Position numbers and translations under genes: made by a program. The notes beneath the pieces are model-generated. The model saw only the letters and a program-made list of their open reading frames with translations. It was not told where the DNA came from and made no database searches. A DNA stretch of 64,000 bases from Cerioporus squamosus (lineage: Eukaryota > Basidiomycota > Agaricomycetes > Polyporales > Polyporaceae): the NCBI GenBank assembly GCA_022592435.1, contig JABYQS010000004.1, positions 186,001 to 250,000 on the forward strand. The letters are read 5' to 3'. Within the stretch, counting starts at the first letter, position 1. Each line of letters starts with the position of its first letter. Of this stretch, positions 23,717 through 37,248 are shown one piece after another.

Positions 23717-26700
23717 TCAAAACCTCTGTGGTAACCAATGTCCTCTCAAGCTCTTCGCCACGTCCTCTTCAATGCTCGACACCCCCGCACGTCCACCATA
23801 GACACAAGGAGATCCTGTGTCTGCCACTCCCATCAACAACGCTCGACCCTGCGAAAAGCGAGGCAAAGCCCCGAGCACTGACAGCTCATCGCCTGGCTCA
23901 GACTCGAGAGCGTCGTCCGACTCTAGACCAGTAGCGAGAGCCACTCCAGGCGATGCGAACCCCGCCTCGCTTGGGAGATAATCGTCATCAGGGTTGCCCG
24001 GACAGAAGGTGTGGTTGGGCTCCATTTCTCCATCTTCTGCGTCATCGTGTGGCCAGCGAAGCTCATCTTCGTCGGCCCCACCAGCTTCAAGATCGACGGC
24101 GAAGTAGCCGGCGACTTCCGCCAGGTCACCGTCAGAACGCACGAAGTCGCAGTGTCCCTCTTCAGCTGACTTAATGTTGTGGTTGTACTCCCAGTAGGCA
24201 GAATCGTGGTGATATGCGATGGCTTCAAGCTCGGAGGCTGTAACCCTGGGGGAGGACATGGGGATCTGCTCTTCCAGCGTGTACGAGTCGCCGAAGTACG
24301 AGTGTTCCTCGACTACCATCGCGTCCTCGTCTTGCATGTAGCCGTGGTCACTAGCCATGTCTCCATGCATGTGAATGTCCGAGAGGAAAGGCGAGGCATC
24401 GTTGACCGGGAAGGTTTCCAGTGGATGAGTGGTCCATTCACCCTCGGGTGCATCTTGCTCAATGGGTGCCGCGACATATCCTGGGACGTCAACGTAGACT
24501 GGATCCAAAGGCACGGAGCGTGGCACTACTTCGTCAACATCGCGACCTGCATGACCAGGAGACGCAGGTGAGCAAGGGCCAAGAGGTAAGAAGGGAGAGG
24601 AAGAGCGAGAAGTCGCATGCAGGGCAGGAGAGAAGGGGAGATTGGCCAAGACGTTAGGAGAGGACGTTCGCATAGAGCCAGGGTGAGGTACCGGATCGGA
24701 TTGTCCTGCAGGAGCTGGTAAGCAGTCGCCCAGACTTGATCGCCATCGGTGTCCCTGGGCCTGCGAGCGAACATCGCTGGTGTTGTTAACGACACCCGAC
24801 TGAGGATTAACTGGATCTTTTGAAGACGAAGGGTGTTGAGCCTCGGGAGACTGGAGGTAGTCGCGCGAAGAGACTGGTTGGACCTTCGAAGAATGAGTCG
24901 TGTTGGGTGGGACAGCGAAGTATCTCGAAAAGGCCTCGCTTTGCATTCCGCCAGCTGCTCCGAGTTCGTCCTGGCAAGAAGCAACTTGCGAGGCGGAGTG
25001 AGAGGGAGCGATGGACGATCCTTCTGACTGCCGAGCTACGGAAGGCTCAACAGCAGGTGTTGCGATGTCTGACTCAGTGGGAGGATGATGCTTCTCCGGA
25101 CGACCCATTTCGAAGTGAAGGCGCCAGTACCCAAGAGAACCGTTCCGCCCAATCTCGTACCCTCTTCAGAGTGCACAGAGCCACCAGAAGCTGGATCAGA
25201 GAGAGGCTGGCCGGTCTCGAGCTCGATATCCCAGACAGGAGAATTGCGCGAGCGGGCTTGCGCTTCTTCTTAGCAGGAGATCCGCCGTCCTGAGAAGCGT
25301 CCGGAGCTAGTTCACTTTGCACCGTCGAGACTTGGCTGGGAGACCTTGAGCGTTTGCGCTTTGACGTTGACTCGGGTGAGGCAGCTCTCTTGGGCTTGGT
25401 CCGTGGTGGGAGGCAAGGTTCCTCTGTCTCCGAGTCCGAGTCATCCGAGTCGCTAGGTCGACGGTTTGCATTGCGTCTGCTATCTTTCGGGGCTCTGCTG
25501 AGGAACCGTTCCTCAGAAAACAGGTGAAGATATGGTTCTGGCACATTACCGCGACTTAGTAATGCCAAAATGCACATTAAGTTCAACTTACTCGTGGCCT
25601 TCGACTTCTTGACTGAGGTCTTCGCGGATGCTTTGCCCTTGTTGAACACGCCGACAGCGGGATCGAGGTTCAGCTACACTGTTCATGAGTCCTTTAAGCC
25701 CTTCGATCATAGTGATGTACTCACAGTCAAACGGTTCTTGCCGATGTTCTTCGCAGAGAACCCGTGCATCAACGCCAATCCCGCAGGTATGTTCAAACCT
25801 TTGCCCTTCTTAGCCGTCTTCTTCGTGCCCTTGCCCTTTGGTGGCTCACTGTCGTCGCTAGACTCGCTCTCAGGAGGAGCGGGCTTGGGGTCAACAACTG
25901 CCTTCTTCGCACGCCTGCGTTCTCGCCGCTCAGCGAGTCCTATCCACTGCCTTCAGTGCGCGTGGTGGGACGAGAAGTCAAAGACGTACTGTGCTCGTGT
26001 TCCTCGTCGGCGTCTGCATCTCGCCCCTCTCCCTGTAATGTCCCGTTGAGCCTCCTTCGGCTTGGCTCTCTTGATGACGGCCGCCTTCTCTCGAGCGGGC
26101 GGCAGAGGATGCGCAAATTCTTGGATCCCCGACTGACGGAGTCGCTTCGAGGCACGTTCGTCCTCATCTTGGCCGACCTCACGATGCTCGTGCACGGCGG
26201 AGACGTTCTCCTTGGTGGGCTTCCTAGACGATGCCTTGTCACGGATAGGCTTGACCGACTCTTTGCTCTTCTTTACCGGCGAACCGCCGTGTCCATCGCC
26301 CGCGGCCGCCTTATCCCTGTCGTTAAGGACACCTTCGAGCCTTCTGGTCTGTGTGCGTGGCTTCAGGAGAGGTGTCCCGAACCCGCTTTCCAACTCCATG
26401 TCTCTTGTACGCTTTTTCCGAGCAGAGGCAGCATCCCGACGCCAGCATCCAAGTCCCAGGAAGCAGCAACAGACTTGCCCTCGAGAGCATAGCTAGACAG
26501 ATGGGCCTCTTGAGAGCGTATGAACGTCCGCAAGAGATGAGACTTGTCAGTCTTGATGGAGTCGAGCGTGCGGATGTTGGGCGAGTTGAGCCTGGGAAGA
26601 TGGCCGTTGCTGGGGAGGAGACTGAAGGCATCGGAGCGCCGTCAGAGAACGTACCAAGTACTGTGTCACTGTGCTGAGGGAGGTTGACCGGAGGCTGGCT

Positions 26701-26764
26701 GAGGTGTAGGCGGGGACTCGGGCAAGCTTCGATTCGAACCAACTGCCATATCCGTCCATGTCAT
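23717..26764 (-). CDS. Disordered, basic/acidic nuclear-type protein
   Basis: This is a multi-exon gene of roughly 850 codons. It starts at the ATG at 26764 or the in-frame ATG at 26749 (MAVGSN). An N-terminal helical block (LDSIKTDKSHLLRTFIRSQE, WDLDAGVGMLPLLG) is followed by a Lys/Arg-rich region. Then comes a conserved-looking segment: IPAGLALMHGFSAKNIGKN, NLDPAVGVFNKGKAS and, across an intron, KPYLHLFSEERFLSRAPK. Further on are an acidic SDSDDSDSETEE tract, several KKKRK motifs, VWDIELETG and a 400-residue Ser/Pro/Asp/Glu-rich tail. The basic and acidic tracts suggest a chromatin- or DNA-linked role, but I do not recognise the family. Frame joints near 25260-25320 and 25090-25110 need weak splice sites, so exon borders there are tentative. 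The promoter carries an MCB- and CRE-like motif. Confidence 0.65.
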
Positions 26765-26780
26765 CCTCGGCTAACCCACA

Positions 26781-26793
26781 ACGCGTGACGTCA
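26781..26793. promoter_or_regulatory. MCB plus CRE-like motif (ACGCGTGACGTCA)
   Basis: ACGCGT, the MluI cell-cycle box bound by MBF-type factors, overlaps the palindrome TGACGTCA, the CRE bound by ATF/CREB bZIP factors. It lies 17 bases upstream of the first ATG of the disordered nuclear-type gene, so it could also fall in the 5' UTR. Co-occurrence suggests G1/S or stress control; function is inference. Confidence 0.4.
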
Positions 26794-27023
26794 TCTCTCT
26801 TCAGCGCGTGAGGCTCCGGGAGCGCGACGAGAAGTACTTGTAAACTGCGCGTACACCTAGGGTTACTTGAGATATTGCGTGCAACTCCTGTATTTGAGGG
26901 ACGATGAAGTACAGGCTGGCAAGCGAGCCTACTCAATGCATCGGACATTAGGCCGTGTACTCGAAGAAGGGGTTCCTACACCGGGGTCAATACGGTGTTT
27001 CGCACGTCGTTGCAGCATAGCAC

Positions 27024-29322
27024 TTACTGCTTGTCCGTCATGTCTTTGAAAGCGGCCCTTTCTCGCTCGCGTCTCATATCTTCTTCAGTCCAGCCGTTCC
27101 GATGCTTCAGCTCTTCCAAAGCCTTGCGCTTCTTCCTGTTCATCCACAGGTTCACCCAACGGATGATGAAGCACAGGGCAAGCTGCGCGGAAAGCAGCAC
27201 AAGGATGGAGATCTTTCCTGGGAGGTAATCGGGCGCGTCTTTGGGCAAAAATGTTTCTGTTCCGACGATGTTCGCCACGCAGAAAGCTGCGAGCGTCATT
27301 GCATTCACTGTGACCTTCTTCGTGTGTCCGGACGTGTTCGATGCGTTGTAGGCGTAGATGATGGCGAGCGATGAGCCGTATGTACCCACGATCCACGTCG
27401 CTGCAGTAAAAGGCTCAGGATTGGGTCGACTAGCGACGGAAATCGACGGGCGTACCGAAGAGAAGTGCGCCTTTCTGCCCCGAACCGTTGAGGCCGACAA
27501 GCATAGCCGCTCCGGCGAGAGTGGGAATCAAGGACCAGACGATAGGCAACATACGTTCACCCTGCAAGCCTCGCAATCAATACGACCAAGCTTTGTCCAA
27601 GGAACACGACACACCGCTCTGTCTGAGTACCATCCGCATAAGACTGCGCTCAATATGCCGATCGCTCCTCCCGGAGTCGAGAGGATCAGGGTCTGTTTCG
27701 TGCTGAAGGCATGGAGTAAGCGGCTGTATCTCATGCAGTTGACCCTACGATCCAATACGCACGTATATCCAAAGCCCTTCAAATCCAACATGTCTGTGTT
27801 AGAGCCTAGAGACAGCGACTGCAGTGGGTCAATGAAACGACGGGACGCTAACCTTCACAATGATGTTCGTGACTGTCAGTGAGACCGTCAGTCAAGGGAT
27901 ACAACAAGCCGAGGAGAGGAGGCCTCACAGTTGGCTAGACCTCCGTTTGGTATGTTGGCTGAGGAAATATGTCGGACGAGCCTCTAACTTCGAACCAAGC
28001 GGGAACGTACTAAGCAGCGTCGCAAGGACAATCAACCAAGTCTTGATATCCAGCAAGGCTTCGAGGACCTGCTCCTTCTTCAGCCTCTTGTTCTCGGTTC
28101 CGCTCTGTTGGTCTCGAATACGCTCTATGGCTGCAATGCGCTCGTCCTTCGACAAGAATTGTGCGTTCGCAGGGGAGTCCGGCATGAAGAGCAAGACGGC
28201 GGTTCCGACGGCGATGGCGAGCGCGCCGAGCATCAGGTACATGATCTTGAAGGGTGCGAATCCGCGGTCGGGGATGAAGGAAATGCCCTGATGTCGGAGG
28301 ATGTGCTGAGTGACGTTCAGAGCCGAACCTGAGGAGCAACGACGTACGTATGCAAGGAAGCCACCGAAGATGCCTGCGACGCCATTCTACGTGAACCTTA
28401 TCAGCCTCTGTGGTGTGGACCAAGACAATATTTGCTACGCACCATCATGTAGAACCACGCCATCCGGCTTCCCTACGCGACACACGTTATGTCAACTCTG
28501 CAGATCTGGAAGACGCATACCTGTTCGTTCTTCTTGTAGAACATAGAGACGATGAGGATCAAGATGGGAGCAACGCAACTCTCCAGCATGCCCAGGAGAA
28601 GCCTCAACGCGAAGAACGGGCCGAACGAGCGGGGGATGGCGTGTAGCATCATGATGATTCCCCACGCGACGATGTTTGCGCCGAGGTACTTGCCTAGCCG
28701 GAGTCGTTGGGCAATGTACATGGACGGGAACACCCATATCAAGAAACCTGGAGGGAAAGGTTGAAGCTCTTGGAGACTCAATTCATGCAAAAGCTCACCG
28801 ATGTAGAAGGACAATGCCACTAGGTTGTAACCCTGTGCGAGATTGCTATAAGTCCAGTATCAATAAGAAGGCTGCAGTATGCGTACCTGGCCGGTGACAG
28901 GGAAGCCCATAATGCTGGGAGAGAAGATGTGGGTCAGGAACCGCTCTTCGGCCAAAGGCACCAGACGTCGAACCTCGCATAACTCAACGCCGTCTTGTCC
29001 CTATGCATCGACGTTAGTTTTCGTGAGCATGAAGAGTAGGCATGGTAAAAGTACAAGTATTGCGTGCAGTATACTGCTGCACACAGCGGGGGTATGACAA
29101 AGTCCTGTCGGCGGATATCAGCGATGAGGACGGTAAGGTTCGATGCCAACGACTGACGAGTTTCCTGCGAAGTGTAGCGTAGTACTCCTCCGTGAACTGG
29201 GCCGTGCTCTCAAGTCCAACCAGCCGCAACGCTTCGTCTTTGTCGCGCAGATCGACCTCCGAATCCGCGTCGGTGATCAAGACCGTCTCGGTTTGCTTCT
29301 CGTTCTTGATTTCTGGCTCCAT
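27024..29322 (-). CDS. MFS transporter, allantoate/nicotinate permease type (Dal5/Tna1-like)
   Basis: A spliced gene of about 500 codons, with a typical anion:cation symporter family layout. The cytosolic N-terminus MEPEIKNEKQTE contains DEALRLVGLE. TM1 follows (IPPLCAAVYCTQYLDKTALSYA), then a YLGANIVAWG helix near 28670, the LESCVAPILILIVSMFY helix near 28560, and a WFYMMNGVAGIFGG helix near 28400. The loop DKDERIAAIERIRDQQ-like with ENKRLKK comes next, and then the late-helix signature NASNTSGHTKK (about 27310-27340) characteristic of Dal5-type carriers. The C-terminal tail ends in MTDKQ. Such carriers import small organic anions such as allantoate, nicotinate or dipeptides across the plasma membrane; the substrate cannot be told here. 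An in-frame ATG further 5' (29385) is an alternative start. The next gene upstream is a close paralogue on the same strand. Confidence 0.88.
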
Positions 29323-29785
29323 GGCTGGGACTCGAGTCATCGAAAGGTTGGCAAGCGTTTGCATCCCTCCAGGCTTTAAGGGCACGGCCCCTCAAGAGCG
29401 TCTCGTACATACCTTGTGACCGTCGCGGGCCTTCCGCTCCCGCATTGAGCACCCGTTGGGACCGAGGAACTCCGGAAATGACCCAGAGTGATCATACTGC
29501 ACGCGTATCTCTCACGAGAGACTTACAGCCAGAGTGGCTGTCAGATAACTGCCGTGCGCAGTCCGTAAAGTCTGGGGAGTCGGCACACTGCTTCGTGCGA
29601 ATGGGGGGTGCGAGCGACTCTTGATAACGAGATTAACTTTGCGATGTCGTCGTAGCTGATGGACTTGGGACTATAATTCAATCGTCTACTACCGTACCGC
29701 TCATCATGCAGTATACACGAAGAAAATGTTCCTGTAACCGTCACGGGTTAGAGGAGATACGGGCTACAGGCAGGGCATGGGAGGC
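29323..29785. other. Intergenic between tandem transporters
   Basis: About 460 bases include the promoter of the left transporter and the 3' UTR of the right one. No further gene is visible. Confidence 0.5.
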
Positions 29786-32150
29786 TTACTGCTTATCGGT
29801 CAGGTCCAAAAACGCGTGCCGCTCGCGCTCCTTCTGCATCTCCTCATCGGTCCACCCGTGCCGCGCTTTCTCCTCCTCCAGCGCCTTCTTCTTCTGCTTG
29901 TTCAACCGCACATTGATCCAACGCAGCAAGAACGAGACGAAAAGCTGGACCGTCAGCAAGACCATTATGGCAGTCTTTCCGGGGATGTACGCCGGTGCAT
30001 CCTTGGGCTGGAAAATCTCCGTCCCGATGATGTTGCCTATGCTGAAGGTTACGAGGGTGATTGCGTTGATGGTGTTCTGTGGTTCGTGAACTGCATAAAT
30101 GACCACGTTCTATCCGGGGAGCATCTCGCCCTACCTTCTTCGTGTGCCCGCTCGTGTTACTCGCGTTATACGCATACACAGATGACAACGCGCTGCCGAA
30201 CGTGCCGATCAAGTAGGTCGCTGGACATCATGGTAAGTAGGTCACGCCATAGTACAGAAAACACCCCATGTACTGACCGAAAAGCAACGTGCCCTTGTTA
30301 CCAGAGTTGTTTAGCCCGATGAGCATAGCGGAGCCCACGATAGTAGGAATCAGACAGAAAACGATAGGTATCATACGTTCATTCTGTTTTCGACGTCAGA
30401 AACGCGTTATGACACTCCTTAGGGACTGGTGTCCATACCTTGCGATCGGAGTACCAACCGCACAGCAATGTGGTCAGGGAAGCTACCGCTCCTCCAGGCG
30501 TCGACAAGATCAAAGTCTGCTTCGAGCTGTGGGAGTTCAGGGTGTCTCCAGATCACGAGAGCAACAGAGGACGTACGTATAGCCGAAACTCTTGATGATG
30601 ATGTTGCTGACTGAGGGGATTTGAGTGAAACGACACCAGTACGTGGATCATGCAACCTCACAGTTACTCAAAGCTCCGTTGGGAATGCTCGCTGGTGGAA
30701 GGGGTCAGCCGCGCTCATGAAGCGATGTCTACTCGCAGCCACGTACTCAGAACAGTCGTGAGCGCAATAAGCCAAGTTCTGACGTCGAGCAGAGCCTCGA
30801 CAACCTGATCCTTCTTGAGCCTCTTGTTTTCGGTACCGCCCTGGTCATCCCGAACGCGCTCGAGCACAGCGATTCGCTCCTCCTTCGTAAGGACGCGAGC
30901 ATGGACCGGGGAGTCCGGGAGCCACAGTATGACGCAGATGCCGACGAGGATAGCAAGGCCGCCAAGCAGGATGTAGATGATCTTGTACGGCGCCAAGAGG
31001 TGCCCGTCGTCGAACGAGATGCCATATGCCACGAAGCCACCGAAAACCTGGGTCAACCCATTCTGCGGAAAGGGCATCAAGACAAGGTCCGCACAGAAGA
31101 CAGGAGGAGGCATACCATGACATAGAACCAGGATATCCTCGTGGCCTTCACCCCCGGGTTATGAGCGCGAACTTATCGAGTATAGGGAACAGAGATACCG
31201 ACCTGCTCATCCTTCTTGTAGAACATAGAGATGATCAAGATCAGGATGGGAGCCACGCAACTCTCGCACATGCCTGTCGTAGAACGCATGAGTGCCAGAC
31301 GTGTAACTTGAGAGGACACTGCACACGTACCTAAGAGGAAGCGGAGGGCAAAGAACGCGCCGAACGACGTCGCCGCTGCATGACACATAAGGACGATGCC
31401 CCAGACGATAATGTTTGCGCCGAGGTACTTGGCAACCTTCACGGGACTTGAGCAACTGAGATTCACAAAGGCATTCGGACACATACCTTCAGCTTCTGCG
31501 AGATGTACACCGTTGGGAACTCCCAAACAAGAAAACCTGCACAACTGTCGACGTAGCTCTCTCAAGGTAAGATCGAGTGGCATACCGAGGTAGAATGCCA
31601 GAGACACCAGGTTATATTGCTGCAGCGGTGATGCGTCAGAGATGCTTGAGTCATCACGAGATGACTGATACATACCTGGCCAGTGATGGGGAAACCCATG
31701 ATGCTACGACGATTCGTCAAGACTCTTGTGTGAGCTGCACGCGTTCCCGTCCATACCTCGCATAGTTCAGGGATGTCTTGTCACTATGTTGCGCGTCAAC
31801 AGAGGAAACTGGCGACATCGAGAACTGGAGGGACGTACAGGAACTGCGTGAAGTACACAGCCGCGCATAGCGGCGGGATGAGACAATCCTACGGCGTGGA
31901 GGTCAGGACTACCTTGAAACCAATCTAACATTAGCCCACATACCAGCTTCCTGCGGAGCTTCCTGTTGTACTCCTCGGTGAACTGGGCAGAACGCTCCTT
32001 GCCCACCAGCTTGAGGGCTTCATCCTCATCGGCAGTATCGGCGACAGAGACAGAGATCTCAGCGTCATACGCATCCTTCTCGTCCTGCGAACGCGTCTTC
32101 TCGTCCGAGTCCCGCTTCTCGAGCGATTTGCGGTTCTGAAGCGAGGCCAT
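29786..32150 (-). CDS. MFS transporter, allantoate/nicotinate permease type, paralogue of the next gene
   Basis: The architecture is the same as the gene at 27024-29322. The acidic N-terminus MASLQNRKSLEKRD has DEALKLVGKE. TM1 is IPPLCAAVYFTQF with an exon continuing DKTSLNYA-like. A YLGANIIVWG helix lies near 31410, MCESCVAPILILIISMFY near 31250 and a SWFYVMNGLTQVFGG helix near 31120. The loop TKEERIAVLERVRDDQ comes next, then NASNTSGHTKK near 30150, and a C-terminus ending LTDKQ. Exon positions correspond to those of the left copy, so the two arose by tandem duplication. Several short introns with GTAYGY-type donors are visible. The Met at 32150 is a true ATG and directly precedes the charged N-terminal tail. 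Substrate unknown. Confidence 0.88.
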
Positions 32151-32645
32151 TGTAGAGGAGACGAAGTCGGAACGTTCGAGCGAAGTCGTACACTGGAGAA
32201 CCAGCGAGATGGGACTGGATCACGTCTCACGGCATCCACGGTCATCTGCCCTCCAGCTTATACGTTCCATTCAGGTCCGTGCTCGACGGAAGACCGAAAT
32301 CCCAGCCGAGGCGTATCACTTATCTGCGTGGAAAGGACAAGTGGATGAATGCTGGAGCACCACGATAAGCTGACGGTGCCGCGTGCCATAAAAACAACCT
32401 CACACTCACATGCTGATAGCAACTGTACGGGCCGCGCTAGCAGCCTTCGGCAGCCGCAGTCCTTTCGTCTCGACACTGTGCCGAACGTCATGGGAGGTCT
32501 GAACTTGGGTGAACGCTCACACGTTAGGCGGTACTCAGGAACGCGAAAGTTGCACACGATGCGAGTGGACATTACTGAGGACCAACGATATTAACCAGGA
32601 TATGATAGCAGTGCGAAAGCAGAATATACACGAGTGAGTAGAGGA
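32151..32645. other. Intergenic, promoter of the right transporter
   Basis: About 495 bases lie between the transporter start and the thiolase stop, both on minus. The stretch is mixed AT-rich and GC-rich, and no gene or named motif is supported. Confidence 0.5.
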
Positions 32646-34321
<1,676 letters not shown>

Positions 34322-34843
34322 GTTGTAGAGCCTTATATCCGCAAGACGGCCTGAGTTGATCGATTAATCGAGGACGTAACGCGAGGTCGAGCTTTATTGG
34401 CTATCGTACGACCGCACGCGTGTCGGCTAATTGCAGACTAGGAGTCGCGCCCAAAGTGGTTCCGATGTTGTCGAGCAAGACGGGGACAACAGGAGTGAGA
34501 CCACCCCGGTCTTTTATAAGCTGGCAGTCGGCGATGAGCAACTTGGCACCGCGACTTGGGCAGCTGATTCGGACCCGACAAACGCGCTCGCCGGACAACG
34601 GGCGGATCTCTACGACATCTCCACCGTCCACATGATGGACGCACCGTCACGTACGCGAAGTGCAAGCGTGCGTGAAGCTGAACAGTGGTCAGAACATGAG
34701 AGGATGTTGTACAGAGTGTGCGCAGGTCAGAGTAAAGGCAAGTTGAGTACTCAGGGTATAGCACTCCGCGGGCGAAATACAAGCATTACGTTGTGGACGT
34801 CAAACTCGCACAAGACAATGGCCAGCGTCCAGATCTGTGGCTT
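34322..34843. other. Intergenic with one unexplained open frame
   Basis: About 520 bases lie between the thiolase start and the ATG10 stop, both on minus. A minus-strand frame from about 34637 to the stop at 34401 reads as ordinary globular protein (PLSGERVCRVRIS, KLLIADCQLIKDRGG), but it has no ATG and a TGA just upstream. A longer plus-strand frame overlaps it. Neither can be joined to a neighbour. The thiolase promoter must lie in this stretch. Confidence 0.4.
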
Positions 34844-35588
34844 TCATTCTCCCGCGAAGAGATCTACGATGTTCCCCATGACCATGAACCAAATTTCCAT
34901 CCACCGTGACAGATTTGTCCGACCCTCCTCTACCTGAGCCATGATCTCACTTACGACCTCCGCTGTGTTGCACGGATGGAGATACCAAGACGGCGTACAA
35001 AGGGTGGGGTGGTCTCCTTGCGACAGAAGGGAGAAGGCCGAGTCCGGCAGGGTGACCGCGAATGTGTTCCCATTTGGAGAGGGAAGTGTGTCGGGTTGGA
35101 AGAGGGCAGACTGGACGACCTGCTCCAAGGCTAGAGGAGAGCCACCTGACATACCGATATCGTGAACTTCTGAGATGAAGACACATATAGGCCTCCACGC
35201 ACTGCGATCATGCAAGGTGAAGTAGAACGCAGGCACGCCAAACGTCGCCGAGTACACGACGTATTGATTGCAGGTCAACGACTCCTCAGAAACATGCCAC
35301 TCTGCGTCATCTTCCTCCACAGTCGGTTCGTTGGTGTCGTCGTCTTCGGCAATATTAAGACGTCGGTGCGAGATCGCCGGGAGGTGCACAGTCCTCGAGA
35401 GGTAGCCGAGGTTAGGGACATACTGGATTGCATGAGCTGGGGAGGCTGGAGGGGGGGATCATGGCGCGTACAGGATGCTCAGTCCAGGTCCAACCGGTGG
35501 GATAGTCTTTCACTCCAGAAGCACGAGCATTGTGATGAGCGTCGACATAGGCCTTACAAGCTTGGTCGAAGTCAGACCGAGTGAGCAT
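34844..35588 (-). CDS. ATG10: Autophagy E2-like enzyme Atg10
   Basis: Two exons (35472-35588 and 34844-35422) join to 231 residues. The N-terminus MLTRSDFDQACKAY is followed by YPTGWTWTEHP, then, across the intron, YVPNLGYLSRT, as in Atg10/Atg3-fold proteins. The central strand region VVYSATFGVPAFYFTLHDR leads to the active-site segment TPSWYLHPCNTAEVV, with Cys of the HPC motif as predicted thioester nucleophile. The C-terminal block WMEIWFMVMGNIVDL is also typical. Atg10 takes Atg12 from the E1 Atg7 and conjugates it to Atg5 in the cytosol for autophagosome formation. It is divergent from the eS1 ribosomal protein gene across about 256 bp. Identification is firm from motif order and length. 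Confidence 0.93.
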
Positions 35589-35844
35589 AACCGTGTCGTC
35601 CTGAGATCGGACCAGTGAAAGACTGACGAGGTCTCACTGCACAGAGCCTTGGTCGAAGCGCCCATCGTGGGAACAGAGCTGTACAGTTGTGACATAAGGT
35701 TCAGCCACTTTCCAAGTTTCCCACAGGCTTGCCTAGTGCGGTGCGCGTCTCCTGGTCCTCACGCATCCCAAAACTCAGCCCGTCCAACTGCCGGTGCCTC
35801 CTCCTTGCGGTCCTTCTCTGCCGCACACTTCCTCATAACCCACC

Positions 35845-36853
35845 ATGGCTGTTGGCAAGGTCCGTCGTGCTGCATTGATGTCTTACGAAAAGTAGCTGGA
35901 GATCTGAATTATCTTCGCGTTTAGAACAAGCGTTTGTCTAAGGGCAAGAAAGGTATCAAGAAGAAGGTCGTTGACCCCTTCTCCCGCAAGGGTGAGTCGC
36001 ACCTGCATATCCTGTACGATACAGTTGCGAACCCGGGCAATTGTCAGACTGGTACGACATCAAGGCACCTTCAATCTTCGAGGTCAAGAATGTCGGCAAG
36101 ACCCTTGTGAACAGGTCCCAGGGTCTCAGTACGTGTTAGCTATCACCTACACTCTTCGTACATCCTGTTGACGTAGATGCCACTAGAAAACGCCAACGAC
36201 TCGCTCAAGGGTCGTATCGTCGAGGTTTCCCTGGCCGACCTCAACAAGGATGAGGAGCAGGCCTTCCGCAAGATCAAGCTACGGGTTGACGAGGTCCAGG
36301 GCAAGAACTGCCTGACCAACTTCCACGGTATGAGCTTTACCTCCGACAAGCTCCGTTCCCTCGTCCGCAAGTGGCAAACCCTTATCGAGGCGCACGTCGA
36401 CGTGAAGACGACCGACGGCTACCTCCTCCGCCTGTTCGCGATCGGCTTTACCAAGCGTCGGCCGTCGCAGGTTCGCAAGACCACCTACGCGCAGTCGTCG
36501 CAGGTTCGGGAGATCCGGAAAAAGATGTTCGAGATCATGACCCGGGAGGCATCGACATGCGACCTGAAGGAGTTGGTGCAGAAGTTCGTGCCGGAGGCGA
36601 TTGGTCGTGAGATCGAGAAGGCGGCGAGGAGCATCTACCCCCTGCAGAACGTCTACGTTCACAAGGCGAAGATACTCAAGTCGCCGAAGTTCGATATGTC
36701 GAAGCTGCTCGAGCTCCACGGCGAGTCGACAGACGTGAGTATCTCCCGAAGGTGCATGCATAGTTCCGTACTGATCCATAACGCGTCTTGCAGGAGACTG
36801 GCACTCGTGTAGTCAAGGACTTCAAGGAGCCTGAGGTCCTCGAGTCCGTGTAA
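35845..36853 (+). CDS. RPS1: 40S ribosomal protein eS1 (S3a/RPS1)
   Basis: Five exons (35845-35859, 35925-35991, 36048-36128, 36187-36734, 36794-36853) join to 256 residues, the normal length. The first exon encodes only MAVGK, common in fungal ribosomal protein genes with an early intron. The second gives [19 protein letters not shown]. Typical blocks follow: [59 protein letters not shown] and a tail ending EVLESV. The protein sits on the solvent side of the 40S subunit. A pyrimidine-rich tract precedes the ATG, as usual for strongly expressed ribosomal genes. Confidence 0.97.
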
Positions 36854-37248
36854 AATCTTAGCTGTTGTCCGTCCTTGTATCCTGCACATGATCTTTCCTC
36901 TTTATGCTACAAGGGTATGGCCAATCTATGATCATGACCACGCACATCACCGTGTATACCTATCGCACATTGGCCGCAATGACCGAGCGTTTCCCTCCGT
37001 CATGGTGAGCTGAATCACGATGCAGTCTGCCAAGCCGCGAAACAGGCAATGTCTCCAATTCAGATCGTGTGCGCGAATTGTCTGGTGATGGTCGACGGCG
37101 CGACATATGTAGGAGGACCCTCATCTCCACTAATGCGTCGATTGGTGGATGGCAGATTGATCTAAGCGAAAATCATTAAGTATCACCCTGCGGTGAAGCC
37201 CATAGTCCTCGAAGGCGCCCCCGTCAACTAGTCTTCTGTCCCTCCATC
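36854..37248. other. Intergenic eS1 - APRT
   Basis: About 395 bases on the plus side hold the 3' UTR of eS1 and the promoter of the adenine phosphoribosyltransferase gene. No extra gene is visible. Confidence 0.55.

Noticed and set aside
25764..26492. 242-codon frame on plus
   Set aside because: Antisense to Lys/Arg-rich exons of the disordered nuclear-type gene.
26735..26750. tRNA B-box-like ggttcgaatcg on minus
   Set aside because: It lies in the first coding exon, and no A-box or cloverleaf can be drawn around it.
34431..34937. 168-codon frame on plus
   Set aside because: It runs into antisense of the ATG10 coding sequence, and its composition is not distinctive.
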